From an uncultured Eubacteriales bacterium (GTDB lineage Bacteria > Bacillota > Clostridia > Oscillospirales > Acutalibacteraceae), in the NCBI GenBank assembly GCA_910584745.1, contig CAJUDG010000006.1, forward strand, positions 1 to 64,000: a DNA stretch of 64,000 bases, given 5' to 3'. The notes beneath the pieces were generated by a model that worked only from the letters and a program-made list of their open reading frames with translations, did not search any database and had not been told where the DNA came from. A program made the translations under genes and the position numbers. Below are positions 52,866-62,377 of this stretch, piece by piece. Each line of letters starts with the position of its first letter. Positions within the stretch are counted from its first letter, which is position 1.

Positions 52866-54194
52866 ATGAAGATCCAACTGTCCGACCGTTTCACATACTC
52901 AAAGCTTTTCCGCTTCACCCTGCCCTCTGTGATAATGATGGTGTTCACCTCAATATACGGCGTGGTGGACGGCTTTTTCGTGTCGAACTTCGTGGGCAAG
53001 ACCCCCTTTGCCGCTGTCAACTTTATCATGCCGGTACTGATGATACTGGGTACCGTGGGCTTCATGTTCGGCGCGGGGGGCAGCGCCCTTATGGCCCGGA
53101 CCATGGGCCAGGGGGACGATGCCGGGGCCCGGCGGCTCTTCTCCCTTTTCGTGTACGTCACCGTCGTGCTGGGCGTTATCCTGGGGGCTTTGGGCTTTAT
53201 CTTCCTGCGGCCCATCGCCGCATGGCTTGGGGCCGAGGGGGAGATGCTGGAAAACTGTGTGCTCTACGGGCGCATAATTCTCCCGGCCCTGCCCGCTCTT
53301 ATGCTGCAATATGAGTTCCAGAGCTTCTTCATCACCGCCGAGCGGCCCCAGCTGGGCCTTATAGTGACGGTGATAGCGGGGGTTGCCAATATGGTGCTTG
53401 ACGCGCTTCTCACCGCCGTGTTCCCCTTCGGCCTTGGTGGGGCGGCCCTGGCCACGGCCATAAGCCAGTCCCTTGGCGGGATAATACCCCTTTTCTACTT
53501 CGGGCGGGAGAACTCAAGCCGCCTGCGCCTGTGTAGGACCACGCTTGACTGGAAGGCCCTCCTGAAGGCCTGCACCAACGGCTCGTCAGAGCTGATGAGC
53601 AATATCTCCATGTCCGTGGTGGGTATGCTCTATAACGGCCAGCTGATACGCTATGCCGGGGAGGACGGCGTGGCGGCCTATGGGGTGCTGATGTACGTCA
53701 GCATGATATTTATGGCAATCTTTATAGGCTACTCCACCGGTATGGCCCCGGTGGTAAGCTTCCACTTCGGCGCGGACAACCGGGACGAGCTCAGGAGCCT
53801 TTACCGCAAGAGCCTTGTGATAATCCTCTCTGTCTCGGGGGCAATGCTGATTATGGGCGAGGCCCTGGCCAGGCCCCTGTCCGCCGTGTTCGTGGGCTAT
53901 GACCCGGAGCTGTTCGAGATGACTGTGGGCGGGTTCTTGATCTACTCGTTCTCCTTTCTGTTCGCGGGCACAGCCATCTTCGGCTCGGCCTTCTTCACGG
54001 CCCTGAACGACGGGCTCACCTCGGCGCTGATATCTTTTCTGCGGACCCTGGTGTTCCAGGTGGCGGCGGTGCTCATATTCCCGCTGATATGGGACCTTAA
54101 CGGCATATGGCTGTCCATCGTGGCCGCCGAGGTCATGGCGGCGGTGGTGACGGCGGCGTTCCTTTTCGGGAAGCGGAAGAAGTTTCACTACTGA
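52866..54194 (+). CDS. MATE family efflux transporter
   Basis: 442 residues with twelve hydrophobic helices in two related halves, MepA-like: TLPSVIMMVFTSIYGVVDGF and FMFGAGGSALMARTMGQGDD in the first, YSTGMAPVVSFHFGADNRDE in the second. Exports cationic drugs or metabolites using Na+ or H+. GGAGGTAAGTT precedes the ATG. Confidence 0.9.
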   Translation: MKIQLSDRFTYSKLFRFTLPSVIMMVFTSIYGVVDGFFVSNFVGKTPFAAVNFIMPVLMILGTVGFMFGAGGSALMARTMGQGDDAGARRLFSLFVYVTVVLGVILGALGFIFLRPIAAWLGAEGEMLENCVLYGRIILPALPALMLQYEFQSFFITAERPQLGLIVTVIAGVANMVLDALLTAVFPFGLGGAALATAISQSLGGIIPLFYFGRENSSRLRLCRTTLDWKALLKACTNGSSELMSNISMSVVGMLYNGQLIRYAGEDGVAAYGVLMYVSMIFMAIFIGYSTGMAPVVSFHFGADNRDELRSLYRKSLVIILSVSGAMLIMGEALARPLSAVFVGYDPELFEMTVGGFLIYSFSFLFAGTAIFGSAFFTALNDGLTSALISFLRTLVFQVAAVLIFPLIWDLNGIWLSIVAAEVMAAVVTAAFLFGKRKKFHY

Positions 54195-54209
54195 GTCCAG
54201 GCACTGTAA

Positions 54210-54240
54210 AAGGAGCGGGGTGACCTCCGCTCCTTCATTT
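54210..54240. terminator. Terminator between converging MATE and ABC genes
   Basis: AAGGAGCGG (54210-54218) pairs with CCGCTCCTT (54227-54235). Confidence 0.75.
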
Positions 54241-54248
54241 ATACCCTA

Positions 54249-55976
54249 TTATATTCCCTCCGAGGCCCTGTAAAGCCCTGCGTACACGCCGCCAAGCTCC
54301 ATCAGCTCCTCATGAGTCCCCTGCTCGCATACCCCGTTTTCGTCCAGCACCACTATGCGCCCGGCATTGCGCACCGTGGAAAGCCTGTGGGCAATGACCA
54401 GTGTGGTCCTCTGTCCGGCTATGCGCTCAAGGCTCTGCTGAATTGCTTTCTCGCTGTGGTTATCAAGGGCGCTGGTGGCCTCGTCCAGTATGAGCACCGG
54501 CGGGTCCTTCAGGAACACCCTGGCTATGGACAGGCGCTGCTGCTGGCCGCCGGACAGCCTTACCCCATGGGGGCCGATGTCCGCGTCATACCCGCCGGGC
54601 AGCCCGCGGATAAACCCGTCGGCTCCGGCAAGCTTTGCGGCCTCCATTATCTCCTCCCGGCTGGCGCCAGGCCGGCCGTAGGCTATGTTCTCCGCTATAG
54701 TGCCGGTGAAAAGATACACGTCCTGCTGCACCACTCCAACGCTTCTGCGCAAGACTTCAATGGGCATATCCCGCACGTCCTTTCCGTCCAGGAGCACAGC
54801 GCCCTCCATGGGCTCGTAGAACCGGGGAAGCAGCGCGCAGAGAGTGGTCTTCCCCACCCCGGAAGCGCCTACCAGGGCCACATATTCCCCGGCCCTGACG
54901 GTCAGGTTCAGGTTCCGGAAGACCTCATTCCCCTGGCCGTAGCGGAAGCTTATGCCGCGAAACTCCAGGTCTCCCCTGACGCTCACAGGGACCTGCGCAT
55001 CCGGCTTATCCATTACTGCGGGCGGCGTGTCCATCAGCTCCCTGTAGCGCCGGAAGCTGGTGCGGCCCTCCTGGAGCAGGCGGCTGGTGTTTACAAGGCT
55101 CTGCACCGGGCCGGTGAAATACCCGGTATACAAGAGGAACAGCAGCAAGTCGGAGACCTCCATGCCGCCCTGAAGGATAGCAAGCCCCCCGAACACCACT
55201 ACCGCTATTGGTATCGCCGCCGCAAAAACGTCCATGCCGGTATACAGCCTGCTCTCGCTCTGATAGCCTGCCCGGCGGTCCTCCAGAAACCGCCTGTTCA
55301 GCCTTGAAAATTTCTCCTCCTCGATCCTTTCGCCCACGAAGGACTGTACTACCCGAATACCTGAAAGAGAGTCCTCGGCCTGGGAATTTATGCGGCCCAT
55401 GCTCTCCCTGGCGTCAGTCATGGCAATGTTCATCTTTTTGTTAAAATGTACGGTGAACAGCGCCATAAACGGCAGGAAAGCCAATATGACACAGGCGGTC
55501 TGCCAGTGCACCGCAAGCAGTATTATCGTCGCCCCAGCCAGCTTGACGGAATTTATCAGAAGATCCTCGGGTACATGGTGGAAAAACTCTGCCAAAGACA
55601 GGGTGTCGTTGCTGATGCGGGACATCAGGTCCCCCACCGTATGGCTGTCGTAATAGGAAAAAGGCAGCCGCTGGCAGTGACAGAACATCTGGGCGCGCAT
55701 GTCGCGCTCTATCTTCGCGCCCAGATAATGTCCCTGATAGTCATAGAAGTATGTACACAGCGCCTGGACCGCCACCAGCGCCGCCAGCGCCAGCCCGGAC
55801 CAGAGCACACGGGAATAGTCCCCCGCGTCCAGCAGCGTGCCGGCTATGAAGCGCACCCCCAGCGGCACAGCCAGCGCTATGCCGGCCGACGCCAGGGAGC
55901 AGATGAGGTCCGCGGCGAAAAGACCGCGATAGGGCCTGTAAAACGAGAACAGCAGTTTTAAATTTTTCTTATTCAA
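54249..55976 (-). CDS. ABC exporter, fused membrane and ATPase domains
   Basis: 575 residues. Residues 1-310 are the six-helix exporter domain. The ATPase domain has Walker A GASGVGKTTL, signature LSGGQQQRLSIARVF and Walker B VLILDEATSALD. Acts as a dimer for lipids, drugs or peptides. It starts at TTG (55976) after AGGAGG, and that ribosome site can be buried in a hairpin with upstream leader sequence (see the attenuator entry). A paired half-transporter is not present, so a homodimer is likely. Confidence 0.92.
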   Translation of the reverse strand: MNKKNLKLLFSFYRPYRGLFAADLICSLASAGIALAVPLGVRFIAGTLLDAGDYSRVLWSGLALAALVAVQALCTYFYDYQGHYLGAKIERDMRAQMFCHCQRLPFSYYDSHTVGDLMSRISNDTLSLAEFFHHVPEDLLINSVKLAGATIILLAVHWQTACVILAFLPFMALFTVHFNKKMNIAMTDARESMGRINSQAEDSLSGIRVVQSFVGERIEEEKFSRLNRRFLEDRRAGYQSESRLYTGMDVFAAAIPIAVVVFGGLAILQGGMEVSDLLLFLLYTGYFTGPVQSLVNTSRLLQEGRTSFRRYRELMDTPPAVMDKPDAQVPVSVRGDLEFRGISFRYGQGNEVFRNLNLTVRAGEYVALVGASGVGKTTLCALLPRFYEPMEGAVLLDGKDVRDMPIEVLRRSVGVVQQDVYLFTGTIAENIAYGRPGASREEIMEAAKLAGADGFIRGLPGGYDADIGPHGVRLSGGQQQRLSIARVFLKDPPVLILDEATSALDNHSEKAIQQSLERIAGQRTTLVIAHRLSTVRNAGRIVVLDENGVCEQGTHEELMELGGVYAGLYRASEGI

Positions 55977-55982
55977 TGAAGA

Positions 55983-56030
55983 TTCCTCCTGGATTTGCGG
56001 GAGGAAGACTTAGAGCTCTATAACCCTCCC
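55983..56030 (-). promoter_or_regulatory. Translational attenuator of the ABC exporter
   Basis: Three segments compete. Arm 1, GGGAGG (about 56025-56030), is codons 13-14 of the leader peptide. Arm 2, CTTCCTCCC (55999-56007), follows the leader stop. Arm 3, GGAGGAA (55983-55989), is the exporter ribosome site. Arm 2 pairs with arm 1 or, over 7 perfect bp, with arm 3. A ribosome finishing the leader covers arm 1 and lets arm 2 hide the exporter site; a ribosome stalled early leaves arm 1 free and opens the site. Confidence 0.6.
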
Positions 56031-56066
56031 GATGATGACTGCGATATCAGCTTTGTAGACTTTCAT
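56010..56066 (-). CDS. Leader peptide of the ABC exporter
   Basis: An 18-residue frame, MKVYKADIAVIIGRVIEL, with an excellent AAGGAAGGG site 6-7 bases before its ATG and a promoter just upstream. It ends 33 bases before the exporter start. Its size, position and overlap with the competing hairpins fit a regulatory leader like those of drug-inducible resistance genes. An independent function as a small membrane peptide is less likely but possible. Confidence 0.6.
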   Translation of the reverse strand: MKVYKADIAVIIGRVIEL

Positions 56067-56115
56067 ATCTTACCCTTCCTTTCCGATCAAAGTAACCCCT
56101 AAAGGTTTCCCGATG

Positions 56116-56145
56116 ATTGTACCACATGCGCACGCATGGTGTCAA
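56116..56145 (-). promoter_or_regulatory. Promoter of the leader peptide-ABC exporter operon
   Basis: Minus-strand TTGACA (56140-56145), 18 bases, TACAAT (56116-56121). The spacer holds the palindrome ATGCGTGCGCAT-like core. Confidence 0.75.
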
Positions 56146-56179
56146 GGTCGGAAAATCCTGATATTCCCGTCGAAAATTC

Positions 56180-56208
56180 TTGCAATTCTGCCGGTTTTAC
56201 TGTATAAT
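56180..56208 (+). promoter_or_regulatory. Promoter of the AraC-type sensor gene
   Basis: TTGCAA (56180-56185), 17 bases, TATAAT (56203-56208), about 45 bases before the start codon. Confidence 0.75.
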
Positions 56209-56253
56209 ATAGACTTACATTAGAACCCGCAGGAAGGAGGGAGCGAAAGGGTA

Positions 56254-58395
56254 ATGAAAGTATATAAGCAGTTTCTGGCCTCATATCTGTGCGTATGCCT
56301 TGTACCGCTGCTGCTCTCCTTTTTCACCATCGGGCGGCTTGAGAGCCGGGTTCAGGATTCCATAATGGCGGACCAGGAGAGCTCTATGCAGTCCGTGGGT
56401 CAGGAGATCGACCAGACCCTGGGTCACGCGGCGAATCTGGTGTCAATTTTCTCCGAGGACGCCCTGGCCTCGCGCCTTTCCCAAAAGGAGACCATAACCC
56501 CCGAGGAGCTCTTCGGCCTTTGCGACCTCAGCGAGTCTCTGTCCCGGGCCATAGGCCAGAACGCCGCGTTCTTCCGGGGGTTCTGCTACTTTGCCAACAG
56601 CGGCTTTCTTGTGACCGACCGGCGCACCTATCATCCCGAGTCGGCTGAGCTGTTCTCCTGGGACTTGCAGCTGCCCTGGAGCAGCTTCTACTCCCTTCTG
56701 GACAGCGGCAGCATATCAGAGCACATCACCACCGTGTACAGAAACAAGGGCGGCGGGTGCATAATGGTCCTTCGCAGCCAGTACGATTCCCGCCGCAGGG
56801 AGCTTATCTCCTGCGTGGGCATTGTTATACAGCTTGACAAGAGCCTGTCCCGCTGGAACTCCGAGGACTTCGAGGCCTTTGTGACAGACGACGCCTATAA
56901 GCTGATCTGCGGCGGTGAGCGGGCCCCGGAGGCCTGCGGGCTCATGGCCCAGAGCGGGGACAGCTCCGGCGAGGTGGACCTTGGGGGCCGGCGGTACGTT
57001 TACTCCCAGTATCAGTCGGGACTGAGCGGCGTGCGCTACGGCTTTCTCACCCGGCGGGACGCGTACTATCAGGAGATACGCATAATCTGGATGGACATTA
57101 TACTTGAGATAGCCGTGATACTTACAGTCAGCGTGCTGCTGGCCGTGCTGTGGAGCAGGCGGACATACCGGCCCATAAAGAGCCTTCTGCCCTATGTGGA
57201 CCCGGGAGGGCCCGGGCCCGGATACCGATCCATCTCTGAGCTGGGCTCGGCCCTTGTAAGCTTTGCCCGGGAAAAGGAGAGCCTTGCCACCCAGGTGGTC
57301 CAGTCGGAGCTGCGCCAGTATTTACAGGGGCATTCGGACAGCCCCTCGGCCCTGTCCCAGTTCCTTGAGGAGGGCGTGGCATACCAGCTGCTGGCCTTTG
57401 TGCCTGCGCCGGAGCAGGGCGGCGCCGCCTCTGAGGAGGAGCTTAGGCGGGTAAGGGAGGGCCTTGACGAGATACTCCTTGACAAAAGCGGCGGGGTAAG
57501 CCTGGAGATACGCGGCTGCGCCGCGGTGCTTATCCAGCGGTCACTGAGCTATGATGAGGCTGCGGAGATACATTTTGCCGCCGAGCACTCACTGTCAATG
57601 CCCCTTTGCTGCTATATGAGCGGGACCCATACCCGCCTTGAGGATGCGCCGGGGGCCTGGTCGGCGGTTTATAAGGCCCTTTGCCGGGACAGCTTCTGGG
57701 GTCCCGGGCCCAGGCGCGGGGTCTGGGCCGCCGGGGGGCCCTCTGAGGACGAGGGAGCCCAGTCCTATAAGGACTTCCTGTCCCACCAGCGGGCCCTTAC
57801 CGACTGCCTCTCCGCCAAAAAGGAGCAGCGCGCAGCCGGGTGCCTGAATAAGATACTTTTAGAGGACCTGTCCCAAAGGGACCTGCCCGTGGAGAACATC
57901 CGCCGGCGCTATGCCGACGTGGTGGAGCTGCTGCTGCCCTATGTGCCCGAAGAGAGGGCAAAGTCCGCCATGGGCCGCTTTCGGCAGTGCCGGGGCGCGG
58001 CGGAGCTTGAGGCGGAACTGCTGTCCCTCTTTGGGGCGGTGTCCTGGGGGCCGGGGCCGGATCAGGTGAAGGAGGAGCTGACGAGAAGCGTCAGGGAGTT
58101 CATCCGGGAGAATTTCACGGACCAGTCTTTAAACGCCAGCATGATAGCCGGGTATCTCAATATGAACCTCTCCACACTGAGCCACCAGTACAAGGCCGCG
58201 GCGGGCTGCGGCCTTCTGGACGAGCTGCACGCGGTGCGGCTTGAGAATGCAAAGAAGCTGCTCTCAGAGGGGGCCAGCGTCAAGGAGGCGGCGGAGCGCT
58301 CGGGCTATGCGGATCAGCGGGCACTTATCCGGGCCTTTAAGCGGTACGAGGGCATGACCCCCGGCCAGTACGCCAAGAGCGGGCCCGCCCGGTGA
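56254..58395 (+). CDS. Membrane-bound AraC family regulator (YesN-associated type)
   Basis: 713 residues. Helix 1 at about 8-28, an outside sensor domain to about residue 270, helix 2 at about 273-295, a cytoplasmic middle part, and two AraC helix-turn-helices in the last 100 residues (LNASMIAGYLNMNLSTLSHQ and VKEAAERSGYADQRALIRAF). Such one-component regulators sense sugars or binding-protein complexes outside the cell. It precedes an LplBCA-type transport operon, its probable target. Confidence 0.9.
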   Translation: MKVYKQFLASYLCVCLVPLLLSFFTIGRLESRVQDSIMADQESSMQSVGQEIDQTLGHAANLVSIFSEDALASRLSQKETITPEELFGLCDLSESLSRAIGQNAAFFRGFCYFANSGFLVTDRRTYHPESAELFSWDLQLPWSSFYSLLDSGSISEHITTVYRNKGGGCIMVLRSQYDSRRRELISCVGIVIQLDKSLSRWNSEDFEAFVTDDAYKLICGGERAPEACGLMAQSGDSSGEVDLGGRRYVYSQYQSGLSGVRYGFLTRRDAYYQEIRIIWMDIILEIAVILTVSVLLAVLWSRRTYRPIKSLLPYVDPGGPGPGYRSISELGSALVSFAREKESLATQVVQSELRQYLQGHSDSPSALSQFLEEGVAYQLLAFVPAPEQGGAASEEELRRVREGLDEILLDKSGGVSLEIRGCAAVLIQRSLSYDEAAEIHFAAEHSLSMPLCCYMSGTHTRLEDAPGAWSAVYKALCRDSFWGPGPRRGVWAAGGPSEDEGAQSYKDFLSHQRALTDCLSAKKEQRAAGCLNKILLEDLSQRDLPVENIRRRYADVVELLLPYVPEERAKSAMGRFRQCRGAAELEAELLSLFGAVSWGPGPDQVKEELTRSVREFIRENFTDQSLNASMIAGYLNMNLSTLSHQYKAAAGCGLLDELHAVRLENAKKLLSEGASVKEAAERSGYADQRALIRAFKRYEGMTPGQYAKSGPAR

Positions 58396-58460
58396 CGGGA
58401 TTTTGAAATATTTTCTCTCCGGTTATTCATAAGGACATGAGCGCCGCAGGCGCAGAACCG

Positions 58461-58515
58461 ATGGAACGGCAGTATGGCTGACCAAGTCAGCGATGGTGTG
58501 CCGTTCCATTTTTTG
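58461..58515 (+). terminator. Terminator with nested hairpins
   Basis: The outer stem ATGGAACGGCA (58461-58471) pairs with TGCCGTTCCAT (58499-58509); inside it GCTGAC pairs with GTCAGC. TTTTTT follows. The remaining bases up to 58604 hold no gene. Confidence 0.85.
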
Positions 58516-58604
58516 CGCAAAAGCGGCGGATATCCCGCAAAAATTGGAACACCCACAAAATTAGTACCAGATTTTGCGCCGCGGCCCATATAAAATTCTG
58601 GTGC

Positions 58605-58633
58605 TTTACACCTTAGAAACAATTTGTTAATAT
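58605..58633 (+). promoter_or_regulatory. Promoter of the LplBCA-type operon
   Basis: TTTACA (58605-58610), 17 bases, TAATAT (58628-58633). The imperfect boxes suit activation by the AraC protein. GGTGC at 58600 and CACC at 58609 are arms of a short palindrome. Confidence 0.6.
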
Positions 58634-58706
58634 ATATGCAAATATTCCCGTCCGGCATTATAAATGCAAGTTTTTATGAGCGGGACGGCAGGAAAGGAAA
58701 GATGTT

Positions 58707-59666
58707 ATGCGAAACTCTCAGTCGGCGCTGGAAGCAGCGCCACGCCGGCCGCGAAAGTTCACGTGGCCGAACATCAAAAAGGACTTCATAAAGAACTGGC
58801 CCCTGTTCATTATGGTCCTGCCCGCCATCGCCTTCTACATCATCTTCCACTACATCCCAATGGGCGGCCTTCTGATGGCCTTTGAGAACTACAAGCCGAA
58901 GCTGGGATTCTTCGGGTCCCCCTTTGTGGGCCTTAAGAACTTCGCGGACTTCTTCGGCTCGGCCTACAGCTGGCGGGTCATCCGCAATACTATTATACTC
59001 AGCCTGCTGCAGATAGGCATAGAGTTCCCGCTGACCATACTCTTTGCCCTGCTTCTGAACGAGCTTCGCAGCAAGCGCTACCGCAAGACCATCCAGACCA
59101 TATCCTATATGCCCTACTTCATCTCCATGGTGGTGGTGGCCGGTATCATAATCGACTTCTGCTCCACCGAGGGGGCCGTCACGGCCATGGTGGGGGCCGT
59201 AACCGGCAACTACGACAACCTTCTGGGCAGCCCGGACAACTGGCGGACCATATATGTGGTGTCGGACCTCTGGAAAAACCTGGGATTTGACTCTATCATA
59301 TATGTGGCGGCCCTGTCGAGCATAGACCAGACCCTTTACGAGGCCGCGGAGATAGACGGCGCCAACCGCTTCCAGCGGATACTGCGGGTGACTATCCCGG
59401 GCATTATAGACACAATCATGATAATGCTGATACTAAGGGTCGGCCAGATGCTCTCCGTGGGCTATGAGAAGACCATACTCCTCTATAACCCCCAGGTGTA
59501 CGAAACGGCGGACATCCTCTCGAGCTTTGTGTACCGCAAGGGCCTGCAGGAGGCCAACTACGGCTATTCCACCGCGGTGTCCCTGTTCAACTCCGTCATA
59601 AACTTCGTGCTGCTGATATTCGCCAACACCTTCAGCAAGAAGTACACCGAATCCGGTCTGTTCTAA
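58707..59666 (+). CDS. CUT1 ABC permease, LplB type
   Basis: 319 residues. The segment FIIFHYIPMGG-like IIFHYIPMGGLLMAFENYK is typical of LplB permeases. The EAA loop reads YEAAEIDGANRFQRILRVTI. Six to seven helices. First gene of a three-gene uptake operon lacking an ATPase. Confidence 0.92.
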   Translation: MRNSQSALEAAPRRPRKFTWPNIKKDFIKNWPLFIMVLPAIAFYIIFHYIPMGGLLMAFENYKPKLGFFGSPFVGLKNFADFFGSAYSWRVIRNTIILSLLQIGIEFPLTILFALLLNELRSKRYRKTIQTISYMPYFISMVVVAGIIIDFCSTEGAVTAMVGAVTGNYDNLLGSPDNWRTIYVVSDLWKNLGFDSIIYVAALSSIDQTLYEAAEIDGANRFQRILRVTIPGIIDTIMIMLILRVGQMLSVGYEKTILLYNPQVYETADILSSFVYRKGLQEANYGYSTAVSLFNSVINFVLLIFANTFSKKYTESGLF

Positions 59667-59694
59667 AGAAAACCTAGGAAAGGAGAACCCCCAA

Positions 59695-60603
59695 ATGGCT
59701 ATGGTAAGAAACAGGTCAGTGGGAAGCAAGGTATTCAACTGTATAAACGTCGTCTTCTTCGCGCTGATCATCGTCGTGTGCGTGCTGCCCGTTTGGCACG
59801 TCATATGCGCCTCATTCTCCGACGCGGGCTGGGTCATGAACCAGACGGGCCTTATCTGGAGGATAGAGAAGTTCAACGTCAACGGCTATAAGCTGGTCTT
59901 TGCCGACAGCAGGATATGGACCGGGTATCTGAATACCCTTATCTACGTGTTCGGCACCACCGCCCTTGGCATGTTCCTGACGGTCATGGCGGCCTATGCC
60001 CTGTCAAGAAAGGACTTCCTCTGGGCCAGCCCCATAATGTTCCTGATATCCTTTACGATGCTTTTCTCCGGCGGCATAGTGCCCCTTTATATCCTGGTGA
60101 CCCAGGACCTGGGGCTGTTCGACAACCGCCTGGCGCTGATACTGCCCGGCTGCATGAGCGCCTTCTACCTGATACTGGTGCGCACGGCCCTGCAGAACGT
60201 GCCCGACAGTCTGGAGGAGTCCGCCATGCTGGACGGTGCGGGAAGGTTTACGATACTGTTCCAGATAATGCTGCCCCTTATAAAGGCCACGATGGCCACC
60301 GTCATACTCTACTACATAATCGGCAACTGGAACTCATGGTTTTCCGCCATGATATACCTGCGCAGCAAGGACAAGTACCCCCTGCAGCTGGTGCTAAAGG
60401 AGATACTGGTCACCACCAGCAACAGCAACACCAACGTGGACATAAGCGTTCTGGGCTCCGGCGACTCCGCCGACGCGATACTCTATAAGCAGCTGGTGAA
60501 ATACTGCACCATCGTGGTGTCCACCGTGCCCATGTTCATCTTCTACCCCTTCGTGCAGAAGTATTTTGAGTCCGGCGTTATGATAGGCGCTATAAAGGGC
60601 TAA
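59695..60603 (+). CDS. CUT1 ABC permease, LplC type
   Basis: 302 residues. MLFSGGIVPLYILVTQDLGL and the EAA loop EESAMLDGAGRFTILFQIML are typical, as is the tail FEKY-like QKYFESGVMIGAIKG. GGAAAGGAGAA precedes the ATG. Forms the channel with the previous permease. Confidence 0.92.
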   Translation: MAMVRNRSVGSKVFNCINVVFFALIIVVCVLPVWHVICASFSDAGWVMNQTGLIWRIEKFNVNGYKLVFADSRIWTGYLNTLIYVFGTTALGMFLTVMAAYALSRKDFLWASPIMFLISFTMLFSGGIVPLYILVTQDLGLFDNRLALILPGCMSAFYLILVRTALQNVPDSLEESAMLDGAGRFTILFQIMLPLIKATMATVILYYIIGNWNSWFSAMIYLRSKDKYPLQLVLKEILVTTSNSNTNVDISVLGSGDSADAILYKQLVKYCTIVVSTVPMFIFYPFVQKYFESGVMIGAIKG

Positions 60604-60628
60604 CAAAACTTCAAAAAACGCTGCATAC

Positions 60629-60660
60629 AGCGCCAAAAACATAGAGAAACGGCGCTTTTG
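60629..60660 (+). promoter_or_regulatory. Intercistronic stem-loop before the binding-protein gene
   Basis: AGCGCC (60629-60634) and GGCGCT (60651-60656) enclose a 16-base loop and are followed by TTTTG. Stem-loops here often protect or partly terminate mRNA so that binding protein and permease are made in different amounts. Confidence 0.5.
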
Positions 60661-60692
60661 CATACAAAAATCAGTTTAGGAGGAAACCGACA

Positions 60693-62369
60693 ATGAAAAG
60701 CTTAAAAAAGACCATTGCCATCCTGCTGTGCCTTGCGATGGTGCTGTCCCTGGCCGCCTGCGGCGGGGAGTCCGGCTCCAGCACGGGCGACGGCAGCAGC
60801 CAGAGCTCCGAGAGCTCTGAGAGCACCGGCTCCACCGAGGGCGAGAGCAGCTCTGAGGCCGAGGGCGGCGACGCTGCCGCAACCGGCGAGTTCAAGCTGC
60901 CCATCGTCGACGAGCCCGTTGAGCTGAGCTACTTCGTGTCCGCCAGCACCAACGCCGCCATCGTCACCACCGACTATAACGACAACGAGTTCTATCAGGA
61001 GATGGAGCGCCGCACCGGCGTGCATCTGAATTTCGAGATGGTCTCGTCCGCGGACTATCAGACCAACTTCAACCTGATGATAGCCTCCGGCAACCTGCCC
61101 GACCTCATCTGCTACGGCGCGTCCTACTATTCCGAGGGCGTCGACGCGGCCATTGACGACGGCTACTTCATGGACCTTACCGACAAGGTCGACGAGTATA
61201 TGCCCAACTATCAGAAGATCCGCATGTCCGACATCAACTACCAGCTGCTGTCCACCACCGACTCCGGCCGTCTGGGCGCTGTCTATGAGCTGCGCCAGCA
61301 GAAGCAGGGTCCCTGGCTGGGCCTGTGGATCCGTCAGGACTGGCTTAACGATCTGAAGCTTGAGACCCCCGAGACCTATGACCAGTGGCACGATGTTCTC
61401 AAGGCCTTCAAGGACGAGAAGGGCGCAACCGCTCCCCTTATCCTGAACTTCTCCGGCAGCGACGGCGAGTTCGGCATGATGTCCGCGGGCCTGGGCGTGC
61501 TCAACGGCTGGCAGCTTACTCCCGAGGGCAAGGTCACCTACGGCCCCTATAACGAGGCCTGGAAGGAGTACGTGACCCTTATGCACCAGTGGTACACTGA
61601 GGGCCTTATCGACCCCGACTTCATGTCCACTGACGAGCGCACCGCCGACATGGCCACCGTGGTCACCGGCAAGACCGGCGCTATCCCCGCCGTCTACACC
61701 ATGCCCGCCGTTTATGAGAGCTCCTCTGAGGACAAGAACATGAACTGGGCCCCCATCAATCCCCCTGTGAAGAACGCGGGCGACGAGCTGCATATCCGCC
61801 TTCGCGACTCCTACACCTCCGGCAACACCGCCATCTCCGCCGACTGCGAGAACTGGGAGGTGGCCATGAAGTGGCTGGACTACCTGTTCACCGAGGAGGG
61901 CGCTCTGCTTGCCAACTACGGCGTTGAGGGCGACACCTTCACCTTCGAGGGCGGCAAGCCTGTCTATACCGAGAAGATAACCAACAACGAGAACGGCTGG
62001 ACCCTGGCCCAGACCATGGACAGCTATCTGTGCCCCTCCGCTGGCGTGGCCAACTGGTCCGACTGGACCCGCGAGCTGGGCGGCGTGCCCGAGAAGGACC
62101 AGACCTGCTACACCGTCTGGACCACCAACGCAAAGGACGACTGGCGTCTGCCCACCGTCACCCTGACCCAGGAGGAGTCCACCGAGCGTGCGGCCCTGTA
62201 TGCCGACATGAGCACCTGCGTCAAGGAGAACACCGCCAAGTTCATCAGCGGCGCTCTGGACATCGAGCAGAACTGGGATTCCTACATTGCCGAGCTTGAG
62301 CAGCACGGCGTACAGCGCGCCATCGAGATAACTCAGGCCGCCTATGACCGCTATCAGGCCCGTAAGTAA
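60693..62369 (+). CDS. Solute-binding lipoprotein of the LplA type
   Basis: 558 residues. Signal peptide ends at lipobox LAAC with Cys23, followed by a Ser/Glu-rich linker to about residue 65. The large type (about 500 residues) with YFMDLTDKVDEYMPNYQKI is usual beside LplBC permeases. Heavily biased codons (almost all preferred) point to very high expression. Ligand is probably an oligosaccharide; exact sugar unknown. Unlike the nine array lipoproteins, it does not end in LAES. Confidence 0.92.
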   Translation: MKSLKKTIAILLCLAMVLSLAACGGESGSSTGDGSSQSSESSESTGSTEGESSSEAEGGDAAATGEFKLPIVDEPVELSYFVSASTNAAIVTTDYNDNEFYQEMERRTGVHLNFEMVSSADYQTNFNLMIASGNLPDLICYGASYYSEGVDAAIDDGYFMDLTDKVDEYMPNYQKIRMSDINYQLLSTTDSGRLGAVYELRQQKQGPWLGLWIRQDWLNDLKLETPETYDQWHDVLKAFKDEKGATAPLILNFSGSDGEFGMMSAGLGVLNGWQLTPEGKVTYGPYNEAWKEYVTLMHQWYTEGLIDPDFMSTDERTADMATVVTGKTGAIPAVYTMPAVYESSSEDKNMNWAPINPPVKNAGDELHIRLRDSYTSGNTAISADCENWEVAMKWLDYLFTEEGALLANYGVEGDTFTFEGGKPVYTEKITNNENGWTLAQTMDSYLCPSAGVANWSDWTRELGGVPEKDQTCYTVWTTNAKDDWRLPTVTLTQEESTERAALYADMSTCVKENTAKFISGALDIEQNWDSYIAELEQHGVQRAIEITQAAYDRYQARK

Positions 62370-62377
62370 GCTTTAAG

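Noticed and set aside
60702..62306. 534-codon open frame antisense to the LplA-type lipoprotein
   Set aside because: It is a by-product of the extreme codon bias of the plus-strand gene. It has no ribosome site, promoter or recognisable domain.
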